This document shows, in pieces, positions 24,849 to 31,932 of a DNA stretch of 47,103 nt. The notes beneath the pieces were generated by a model. It worked only from the letters and a program-made list of their open reading frames with translations, ran no database searches and was not told where the DNA came from. The stretch comes from Egaibacter sp046050465 (GTDB taxonomy: Bacteria; Pseudomonadota; Gammaproteobacteria; Burkholderiales; Burkholderiaceae_C), in assembly GCA_046050465.1 (NCBI GenBank), contig JBJOPS010000056.1, positions 1-47,103 on the forward strand, in the 5' to 3' direction. Position 1 is the stretch's first letter, and every line of letters begins with the position of its first letter. The position numbers and the translations under genes were made by a program.

Positions 24849-25862
24849 ATGACCTTCTTGACCCTGAGGGTTGCAAGAATGTGTGTGCAACTTTGTGATC
24901 TGGCTGTGCTTGTGGTGGTTGCCTGCGCCGTAACACCTGTACTGGCACAGGCCCCTGCCTCTATCGGCGCCCGATCTGTGCAAGTAGTGGTCCCGGACAT
25001 GGTGGCAAAAAATGTGTCCCCTTCTGTTTGGTACGTTGAGGGTTTGGGTGCGTTGGGATCCAGTGCCAATCAGAACTTTATTTCAAACTCGGCGTTCATT
25101 GTTACCTCCGCCGGAGTAGTCGTCATCGATGCATTGGGCTCACCAGTATTGGCGGACCGGTTGATACGGGAAATCCGCAAGATAACGCCAATCCCGGTTA
25201 CTCATGTCATCGTTACGCACTATCATGCAGATCATATATATGGTCTGCAGACCATGAAAACCCGGGGAGCGCGCATCATTGCGCACCGGGCCGCCCAAGA
25301 GTATCTGAACTCTGACAACGCACGTTTGCGGCTTGAAGTGTCCCGGCAGGAGCTGGGCCCCTGGATTGATGACACAACGCAATTGGTGCCGGCTGACGAA
25401 TGGATTGACGATTTGAGAGAACTCTCCGTGGGAGGAGTGCGTTTCATATTGCAACCGATGGGCCCTGCGCACACACCGGAAGACCTGGTGGTATACATGC
25501 CAAAAGAAAAAGTGCTCTTTGCAGGTGATCTTGTTTTTCGCAGTCGCATTCCCTATGTTGGCCAGGCTGACAGCGCACACTGGATCCAATCACTGGACAC
25601 GCTTTTGGCCTTTGACCCGATCGTGATCGTTCCCGGGCATGGCCCGATCTCATCGGAAGCTCGCAAAGACATGGAATTAACACGTGATTACCTGAACTAT
25701 CTTCGCACTACCATAGGCAAAGCAGCCCGGAACATGGAGCCATTCGAAGACGCGTATCAAGCGACTGACTGGACACAGTTCGAGCATCTCCCCCTGTTTC
25801 GTGTGGCGAACCGCATGAATGCCTACAACACCTACTTGTTGATGGAAAGAGAGGGGCCGTGA
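24849..25862 (+). CDS. Metallo-beta-lactamase-fold hydrolase, periplasmic, SoxH-like
   Basis: This 337-residue MBL-fold protein has an N-terminal hydrophobic signal region ending near VLAQAPA. The full metal motif HYHADH lies near residues 118-123. It is followed by GPAHTPEDLVVY, the bridging aspartate in FAGDLVF, and the last histidine in VPGHGP. This set is that of a complete dinuclear site. Relatives include SoxH of sox operons and MBL proteins near quinoprotein dehydrogenases. The substrate is unknown; in this operon a sulfane-sulfur or thioester compound is a guess. A ribosome site AAGGTG precedes the ATG. It overlaps the next gene by GTGA. Confidence 0.8.
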   Translation: MTFLTLRVARMCVQLCDLAVLVVVACAVTPVLAQAPASIGARSVQVVVPDMVAKNVSPSVWYVEGLGALGSSANQNFISNSAFIVTSAGVVVIDALGSPVLADRLIREIRKITPIPVTHVIVTHYHADHIYGLQTMKTRGARIIAHRAAQEYLNSDNARLRLEVSRQELGPWIDDTTQLVPADEWIDDLRELSVGGVRFILQPMGPAHTPEDLVVYMPKEKVLFAGDLVFRSRIPYVGQADSAHWIQSLDTLLAFDPIVIVPGHGPISSEARKDMELTRDYLNYLRTTIGKAARNMEPFEDAYQATDWTQFEHLPLFRVANRMNAYNTYLLMEREGP

Positions 25863-26335
25863 GCATCAATCACCATACCTTGCGACGCCCTGAATGGTTT
25901 GCTGCAGCCGGGCTATCCGTGACTACGACTCGGTCCGCATCGGCTGTGCTACCGGCTCCCGAATCGCTGGCCGATGAGCTGGCAAAAGCCCTCAAATCAG
26001 GGCAGCCGCTGATGGTCATGGTGAGTCTGGATGGTTGCCCGTTCTGTCGTGTTGCCCGTGACAACTACCTCGAACCCATGCGACGGCAGGAAAGTATGCC
26101 GATATTTCAGATCGATATGCGCAGCGCGGCGGCTGTGCGTGATTTCAACCGCGTCATCGTCACACATGACCAGTTGGTCCGTGCCTGGAAAATCAAGGTC
26201 GCGCCTACTGTTTTGTTTTTTGGCTCCGGTGGAAAGGAAGTGGCAGAGCGGATGGAGGGCGCCTATATTGAAGACTTCTATGCAGCCTATCTGGAGCAGC
26301 GAATCAAGGCTTCGCGAGCGGCCATCAAAGTTTGA
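25859..26335 (+). CDS. Thioredoxin-fold protein with CPFC motif, SoxW/SoxS-like
   Basis: This 158-residue protein of the thioredoxin fold has the redox motif GCPFC near residues 59-63 and the cis-proline segment KVAPTVLFF near residue 114. The GTG start overlaps the preceding MBL stop, so the genes are coupled. The N-terminus is not a clear signal peptide, although RRPEWFAAAGLS might be a weak Tat or Sec signal. In sox clusters a small thioredoxin keeps the sulfur carrier protein reduced; that role would fit, but no soxYZ is in the window. It could also serve cytochrome maturation. Confidence 0.75.
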   Translation: MSINHHTLRRPEWFAAAGLSVTTTRSASAVLPAPESLADELAKALKSGQPLMVMVSLDGCPFCRVARDNYLEPMRRQESMPIFQIDMRSAAAVRDFNRVIVTHDQLVRAWKIKVAPTVLFFGSGGKEVAERMEGAYIEDFYAAYLEQRIKASRAAIKV

Positions 26336-26351
26336 GAAAAAGAGATAAACA

Positions 26352-27278
26352 ATGAAACCCCTGATGACAACATGCGCCATGTGCGTTTTGGGTGCCTTGA
26401 TCTCCCTTCCCGTTCTCGCTGTCGAGGTGGCTTTCCGTCAGGTCGTGGACGGTGTGTATGCCTACATCGGTGAAACGGACGGACGCACTTACGAAAACGA
26501 AGCGCTGAACGCCAATATCGGTCTGGTGGTCACCCCTGAAGGGGCGGTGCTGATCGACAGTGGTGCTACCTTCCAGTCTGCCCGCAAGATCCAGGAGGCC
26601 GTCAAAAAAGTCACCTCCCAACCGGTCAAGTGGGTTATCAACACCGGTGGGCAAGATCATCGCTGGCTGGGGAATGGCTATTTCCAGGAACAAGGGGCGC
26701 AGATCATGGCTCACGCCAGTGCCGAATCCGACATGAAAGCTCGCGCTGGAGGCCATCTGGAAGCCCTCAAAGTGCTCAAGGAACGACTGGACGGCACCAT
26801 ACCAACCCTTCCCAACCGATTTGTGAAAGACAATGACACCCGTCTGGCGCTGGGCGGCGTGGTGATCGAACTCAAATACCGTGGCGGCGGACACACCCCG
26901 GGCGATATGATGGTCTGGCTGCCTCAAAAGAACGTCATGTTCACGGGTGACGTGGTTTACGCTGATCGAGCTCTGGGCCTCATTCCGGTGAGTCTTACCA
27001 AAACGTGGCTCCAAAGTTTTGCACTGATTGATGAGATCAACCCTCAAATACTGGTCCCCGGCCACGGCAATGTGACCAATGTGGCAACAGCCCGGGCGCA
27101 AACACGAAATCTGCTGCTTGCCCTGCGCGCCCATATGAAGAAGGCGGTTGATGACGGCACCGACATCAGCGCCGCAGTCAAGAGCTTTGACGCCGGCCCC
27201 TATGCGGGGCTCAAGCATGCGGGCGTGTGGATTCCCCAGCTAGCCAACATGACCTATCTGGAAATCGAGCGCGAATAA
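26352..27278 (+). CDS. soxH: Metallo-beta-lactamase-fold protein with incomplete metal motif, SoxH-like
   Basis: This 308-residue exported MBL-fold protein has a signal peptide (MKPLMTTCAMCVLGALISLPVLA). In place of HxHxDH it reads NTGGQDHRW near residues 98-106, so the first two metal histidines are missing while DH is kept. The later ligands are present: GGHTPGD near 184, FTGDVVY near 199 and VPGHGN near 236. Site 1 is therefore damaged and site 2 is intact. It may be a single-metal enzyme or a binding protein. It closes the sulfide operon, 16 bp after the thioredoxin gene. The soxH symbol is by general similarity only. Confidence 0.72.
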   Translation: MKPLMTTCAMCVLGALISLPVLAVEVAFRQVVDGVYAYIGETDGRTYENEALNANIGLVVTPEGAVLIDSGATFQSARKIQEAVKKVTSQPVKWVINTGGQDHRWLGNGYFQEQGAQIMAHASAESDMKARAGGHLEALKVLKERLDGTIPTLPNRFVKDNDTRLALGGVVIELKYRGGGHTPGDMMVWLPQKNVMFTGDVVYADRALGLIPVSLTKTWLQSFALIDEINPQILVPGHGNVTNVATARAQTRNLLLALRAHMKKAVDDGTDISAAVKSFDAGPYAGLKHAGVWIPQLANMTYLEIERE

Positions 27279-27383
27279 CGCAGGGCATCTGCGCCCCATA
27301 ATAGACGTTTCCAAAGAATTCAAGAAATTCGCTTGTCGCTGTCATGGGGTGGCGACCAAGGGGAAGCAACAAGCGGGAGCTGC

Positions 27384-30300
27384 ATGTCGAACCAGTTTTT
27401 TGAGAAGCCCATTCTCAACTCCCCATACGACTATCCTGGCCGTCACTGGGAGCTTGATGCGTCTGGCCAACCCACGCAGCAAGTCGTTGCAGATCGCCGC
27501 CGGGCCGAATTCATCACGCCCATACCCAAACCCAAAAAACAGAAGGGTGCAGCCCGGCAAGACGCGCTGATCTTTGATGAAGCCCTGTCTTCGCAAGAGC
27601 AGCAATACCACTCCGCCATCATCAACGGCGTGCGCGCCGAGGTGGACAAATGGCGTGCCCTGCCCAACCCGGCAGACTGGCGAGTTACCCCAGAGACTGC
27701 ACGATTGCTCCAGCACTGGCGGTGCCATCCATTCAGTGGCGTGCGCCCCTTCTTTTGTCAAGTCGAAGCGGTGGAGACTGCCATCTGGCTCACCGAGGTG
27801 GCCCCGCAACTGGGCAAAAGTGCGGCGCAGTTTCTAGGGCATCTAGAAAGCGCCAACCAGGAGGCCAACCCCGGCCTGATGCGCCTGGCGCTCAAGCTTG
27901 CCACCGGAGCAGGCAAGACCACCGTCATGGCCATGCTGATCGCCTGGCAAACCATCAACGCAGTGCGCCGCCCCACCAGCAAGAAATTCACGCGCGGCTT
28001 TCTTATTGTTGCCCCTGGCCTCACCATCAAGGACAGGCTGCGTGTGCTGCAACCCAACGACCCTGACAGCTACTACGCCAACCGCGAACTGGTGCCCGGC
28101 GACCTCATGCCCGAGCTGGGCAAGTCCAAAATCGTCATTACCAACTACCACGCCTTCAAGCTGCGCGAGCGCCTGGAACTGTCCAAAGGCGGCCGCCTGC
28201 TGTTGCAAGGGCGCGGTGGCGACGAGCTCCATACGCTCGAATCCGAAGGGCAGATGCTCCAGCGCGTCATGCCAGAGCTGATGGGCTTGCCCAGCATCAT
28301 GGTCATCAACGACGAGGCGCACCACTGCTACCGCGAAAAACCCAAGGCGCAGACCGACGAAGACCTCACGGGCGACGAAAAAAAAGAAGCCGAAGACAAC
28401 AACGAAACCGCCCGGCTGTGGATTTCCGGCATCGAGGCCGTCAACCGCAAGCTGGGTGTCACCCGCGTGATGGATCTCTCGGCCACCCCTTTCTTCTTGC
28501 GCGGCTCGGGCTATGTGGAGGGCACGCTCTTCCCCTGGACGATGAGCGACTTCTCGCTCATGGATGCCATCGAGTGCGGCATCGTCAAGCTGCCCCGCGT
28601 GCCCGTGGCCGACAACCTGCCCGGTGCGAGCCAGGGCGACATGCCTGTTTTTCGCAACCTCTGGGAAAACATCCGCGCAGACATGCCCAAGAAAAGTCGG
28701 GCCAAGGCCGAGGGGCTCGACCCGCTCAAGCTGCCCACCCGGTTGCAAACCGCCCTCGAAGCACTCTACGGCCATTACCAAAAGACTTTTGACCTCTGGC
28801 AAACGCAGGGCATCCATGTGCCGCCGTGCTTTATCGTCGTTTGTCAGAACACCTCGATTTCCAAATTGGTGTACGACTACATCAGCGGCTTTGACCGATT
28901 GAGCGCCAATGGCTCCAAAACCCCAGTTCCCGGACGCTTGCCCCTGTTTCGCAACACCGACGAGCACGGCACCCCCCTGGCCCGCCCCCGCACCCTGCTC
29001 ATCGACAGCGAGCAACTCGAATCCGGCGAAGCACTGGACGACAACTTTCGTGCCATCGCTGGCCCCGAGATCGAGGCCTTCAAGCGCGAAATTCTGGAGC
29101 GCGGCGGCAAACTGGCTGACGAACTCAAGTCCGGCAAGGCGCTGGACGATGCCGCCATCCTGCGCGAGGTGATGAACACCGTGGGCAAACCCGGCAAACT
29201 GGGCGAATCCATCCGCTGCGTGGTGTCCGTCTCCATGCTCACCGAAGGCTGGGACACCAACACCGTCACCCACGTGCTGGGCGTGCGCGCCTTTGGCACC
29301 CAGCTACTGTGCGAGCAAGTCATTGGCCGCGCCCTGCGCCGCCAGTCTTATGAGCTGAACGAAGAAGGCCTGTTCAACGTCGAATACGCCGACGTGCTGG
29401 GCATCCCCTTCAACTTCAATGCCGAACCCGTGGTGGCCCCGCCGCAAAAGCCGCGCGACACCGTGCAGGTCAAAGCCATCAAGCCCGAGCGCGACCCGCT
29501 GGAAATCCGCTTTCCGCGCGTCGAAGGCTACCGTGTCGAGTTGCCCGAAGAGCGCATCAACGCCCGCTTCACCGAAGACTCCACCCTCAAACTCACACCC
29601 GAGCTGGTCGGCCCCACCGCCAACCACAACGCGGGCATCATCGGCGAAGGCGTCGATCTGACGGTCAAGCACCTACAGAACATCCGCCGCGCCACCCTGC
29701 TCATGCACCTCACCCAGCACCTGCTGGGCAACCACTACCGCGACCCCAACGGCGAACTCAAACTGCACCTCTTTAGCCAACTCCGGCGTGTTGCCGCCCA
29801 GTGGCTCGATCAGCACCTGATCTGCCTGGGCAACACCACTGCCGCCCAGCTCATGTACCCGCAACTTGCCGACATGGCCTGCGGCAAAATCGTCGCCGCC
29901 ATCAACCGCGCCCACATCGAGCAAGGCCACGAACAAAGCATCAGCACCGTGCGCGCCCTGCTCGACCCCTACAACCCCGTGGGCAGCACGCGACACGTCA
30001 ACTTCAACACCTCCAAAACCACCCGCTGGAACACCGACGGCACCTCCACGGGTGGCCCCAAATGCCACCTCAACTGGGTCATTCTTGACAGCGACTGGGA
30101 GGCCGAGTTCTGCCGCGTCGCCGAGGCACACCCCAAAGTGCTCGCCTACGTCAAGAACCACAACCTCGGCTTTGAAGTGCCCTATCTTCTGGCGGGCGAG
30201 GCGCGCCACTACCGGCCCGACTTCATCCTGCGCGTGGACGACGGCCGCGGCCCAAGCGACCCGCTGCACCTCATTGTGGAAATCAAAGGCTACCGCGGCG

Positions 30301-30494
30301 AAGACGCCAAGATCAAGAAAGAAACCATGCAGGTCTATTGGCTGCCCGGCGTCAACGCCCTGGGCGCCCATGGCCGCTGGGCCTTCGCTGAGTTCACCGA
30401 GGTCTACGCCATGCAGGACGACTTTGGCCGCGAGATAGAGGCCGCATTCAATGGGCTCATCACAACAAGCACGGCAAAAGGGAGCCAGACATGA
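27384..30494 (+). CDS. res: Type III-like restriction endonuclease subunit (Res): helicase plus PD-(D/E)xK nuclease
   Basis: This 1036-residue protein combines a superfamily 2 helicase/translocase and a nuclease. Walker A ATGAGKTT has its lysine at 178, the DEAH box starts at 310 (INDEAHHCYRE), and LSATPFFLRG follows. Later helicase motifs include SMLTEGWDTNTVTHVLGVRAFGTQLLCEQVIGRALRR. The C-terminal nuclease core has PD at 945-946 and EIK at 966-968. I chose ATG 27384, which follows GGGAG; an earlier start at 27333 lacks one. It requires the Mod protein encoded downstream, but here two extra genes intervene. Codon use is very rich in C-ending codons compared with the sulfide operon. Confidence 0.87.
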   Translation: MSNQFFEKPILNSPYDYPGRHWELDASGQPTQQVVADRRRAEFITPIPKPKKQKGAARQDALIFDEALSSQEQQYHSAIINGVRAEVDKWRALPNPADWRVTPETARLLQHWRCHPFSGVRPFFCQVEAVETAIWLTEVAPQLGKSAAQFLGHLESANQEANPGLMRLALKLATGAGKTTVMAMLIAWQTINAVRRPTSKKFTRGFLIVAPGLTIKDRLRVLQPNDPDSYYANRELVPGDLMPELGKSKIVITNYHAFKLRERLELSKGGRLLLQGRGGDELHTLESEGQMLQRVMPELMGLPSIMVINDEAHHCYREKPKAQTDEDLTGDEKKEAEDNNETARLWISGIEAVNRKLGVTRVMDLSATPFFLRGSGYVEGTLFPWTMSDFSLMDAIECGIVKLPRVPVADNLPGASQGDMPVFRNLWENIRADMPKKSRAKAEGLDPLKLPTRLQTALEALYGHYQKTFDLWQTQGIHVPPCFIVVCQNTSISKLVYDYISGFDRLSANGSKTPVPGRLPLFRNTDEHGTPLARPRTLLIDSEQLESGEALDDNFRAIAGPEIEAFKREILERGGKLADELKSGKALDDAAILREVMNTVGKPGKLGESIRCVVSVSMLTEGWDTNTVTHVLGVRAFGTQLLCEQVIGRALRRQSYELNEEGLFNVEYADVLGIPFNFNAEPVVAPPQKPRDTVQVKAIKPERDPLEIRFPRVEGYRVELPEERINARFTEDSTLKLTPELVGPTANHNAGIIGEGVDLTVKHLQNIRRATLLMHLTQHLLGNHYRDPNGELKLHLFSQLRRVAAQWLDQHLICLGNTTAAQLMYPQLADMACGKIVAAINRAHIEQGHEQSISTVRALLDPYNPVGSTRHVNFNTSKTTRWNTDGTSTGGPKCHLNWVILDSDWEAEFCRVAEAHPKVLAYVKNHNLGFEVPYLLAGEARHYRPDFILRVDDGRGPSDPLHLIVEIKGYRGEDAKIKKETMQVYWLPGVNALGAHGRWAFAEFTEVYAMQDDFGREIEAAFNGLITTSTAKGSQT

Positions 30495-31333
30495 AAAAAG
30501 AGACCGTTGAATCGCTGACCAACAACTTTGAATCGCACGCGCAGCAAACAGACACGGGCGTGGAATTCTGGTTGGGCCGGGACATCCAGCACCTGCTGGG
30601 TTACGCCGAATGGCGCAACTTCGGAACCGTCATTTCCCGAGCCAAAACCGCTTGTGAAATTTCAGGCCACCCAGTGACCGACCATTTTGTTGACGTCAAC
30701 AAAATGGTCGACTTGGGTTCCGGCAGCCAGCGCGAGGTGGATGACATCATGCTCACCCGCTATGCCTGCTACCTCATCGCCCAGAACGGCGACCCGCGCA
30801 AGCCCGAAATCGCCTTTGCGCAAACCTACTTTGCCATCCAGACCCGGCGTGCCGAATTGATCGAGCAGCGCCTGCTGGAAGTCGAGCGCGTGCAGGCGCG
30901 TCGCAAACTCACTGAAACGGAAAAAGAACTCTCCCAGGTGATCTACGAGCAAACGGGGGGCAATCAAGACTTTGCCTCCATCCGCAGCAAGGGCGACCAT
31001 GCCCTCTTTGGCAAAAGCACCCAAGCCATGAAAGCGCAGTGGAAAGTGCCAGACAGCCGCCCACTGGCCGACTTTGCGCCCACCATCCTCCTCAAGGCCA
31101 AAGACTTCGCCACAGAAATCACCATCTTCAACGCCCGCCAGCACCAGATGGGCAACGAAGCCGCCATTGCCAAAGAGCATGTCACCAACAACAAAGCCGT
31201 GCGCAGCACCCTGCTGGAGCGTGGCATTCGCCCCGAAAGCCTGTTGCCCGCCGAAGATGTGAAAAAGGTCGAACGCCGCCTTCAGTCTGAAGACAAAAAG
31301 GCGCTCAAGAAACCTGACGCACTCGACTCTTGA
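30491..31333 (+). CDS. dinD: DinD-like protein (DNA-damage-inducible protein D family)
   Basis: This 280-residue protein resembles E. coli DinD. The N-terminal half has WLGRDIQHLLGYAEWRNFGTVISRAKTAC and then LTRYACYLIAQNGDPRKPEIAFAQTYFAIQTRRAELIEQ near residues 90-125, the most conserved part. The C-terminal half is charged and helical. DinD inhibits RecA in E. coli; whether this protein does so is unknown. The start overlaps the res stop (ATGA), so it is translated with the restriction genes. Codons for about residues 63-73 contain a 32-bp perfect palindrome. No LexA box is seen close upstream, as expected for an internal operon gene. Confidence 0.8.
   Translation: MKKETVESLTNNFESHAQQTDTGVEFWLGRDIQHLLGYAEWRNFGTVISRAKTACEISGHPVTDHFVDVNKMVDLGSGSQREVDDIMLTRYACYLIAQNGDPRKPEIAFAQTYFAIQTRRAELIEQRLLEVERVQARRKLTETEKELSQVIYEQTGGNQDFASIRSKGDHALFGKSTQAMKAQWKVPDSRPLADFAPTILLKAKDFATEITIFNARQHQMGNEAAIAKEHVTNNKAVRSTLLERGIRPESLLPAEDVKKVERRLQSEDKKALKKPDALDS
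30679..30710. repeat. 32-bp perfect palindrome inside the dinD-like gene
   Basis: The left arm CGACCATTTTGTTGAC (30679-30694) is followed without a spacer by its exact reverse complement (30695-30710). The centre is GACGTC. It is read as TDHFVDVNKMVD in the protein, a region that aligns without a gap to DinD relatives. Confidence 0.9.
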
Positions 31334-31341
31334 ACATCACC

Positions 31342-31908
31342 ATGGCCACCCGCAAACCCAAAGCCCAAGCCCCGGTAGAAAGCCCCGGCCAGACTCTGGC
31401 CGCGCCGTTGCTGCCTCGGCCAGAAAACCTGGCCAAGCTGGTTTTCTTCATCCGAGGCGAGAAGGGCATGCTCGATACCGATCTGGCCATGCTCTACGGT
31501 GTCGAAACCGGGGCGCTGAACCGAGCCGTCAAGCGCAATGCCGAGCGCTTCCCGGTAGACTTCATGTTTCAACTCAACCCCGACGAGTGGGACAACTTGA
31601 AATGCCAGATTGGCATTTCAAGCGCACACGGAGGCCGTCGCGCCGCACCCTACGCCTTCACCGAACAAGGCGTCGCCATGCTCTCCAGCGTGCTGCGCTC
31701 GCAGCGCGCGGTGGAAGTCAACATCGCCATCATGCGCACCTTTGTGCAACTGCGCCGCCTGATGGACTCCAACCGTGACCTCGCCCGCCGCATCGACGCG
31801 CTCGAAGCCCGCTACGACGAACAGTTCTCATCCGTCTTCGATGCCATCAAGCAACTCATCACCGACGACAAACAACGCAAAGCCAAGCCGCGCATCGGCT
31901 TTCTTTAA
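31342..31908 (+). CDS. ORF6N-domain DNA-binding protein
   Basis: This 188-residue protein carries an ORF6N domain at about residues 30-125: FFIRGEKGMLDTDLAMLYGVETGALNRAVKRNAERFPVDFMFQL, then AAPYAFTEQGVAMLSSVLRSQRAVEVNIAIMRTFVQLRRL. The C-terminal part is a predicted helix or coiled coil (LARRIDALEARYDEQFSSVFDAIKQLI). Such domains occur in phage antirepressor-like proteins and beside restriction genes. The ATG at 31342 is chosen; a TTG at 31330 overlaps the dinD stop. It contains a 12-bp-arm inverted repeat at 31596-31622. A regulatory role on the restriction operon is inference. Confidence 0.85.
   Translation: MATRKPKAQAPVESPGQTLAAPLLPRPENLAKLVFFIRGEKGMLDTDLAMLYGVETGALNRAVKRNAERFPVDFMFQLNPDEWDNLKCQIGISSAHGGRRAAPYAFTEQGVAMLSSVLRSQRAVEVNIAIMRTFVQLRRLMDSNRDLARRIDALEARYDEQFSSVFDAIKQLITDDKQRKAKPRIGFL
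31596..31622. repeat. 27-bp inverted repeat inside the ORF6N gene
   Basis: CTTGAAATGCCA (31596-31607) and TGGCATTTCAAG (31611-31622) are exact reverse complements separated by GAT. The segment encodes about residues 85-94 (NLKCQIGIS). Confidence 0.9.
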
Positions 31909-31932
31909 CGGTTTCACCCGAACCCCCACGCC

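Noticed and set aside
27279..27293. A terminator after the sulfide operon (CGCAG-GGCAT-CTGCG)
   Set aside because: The stem is only 5 bp and no T-run follows, so termination is not supported.
27843..29273. A 476-codon open frame antisense to res
   Set aside because: It overlaps conserved helicase motifs of res and has no family signature.
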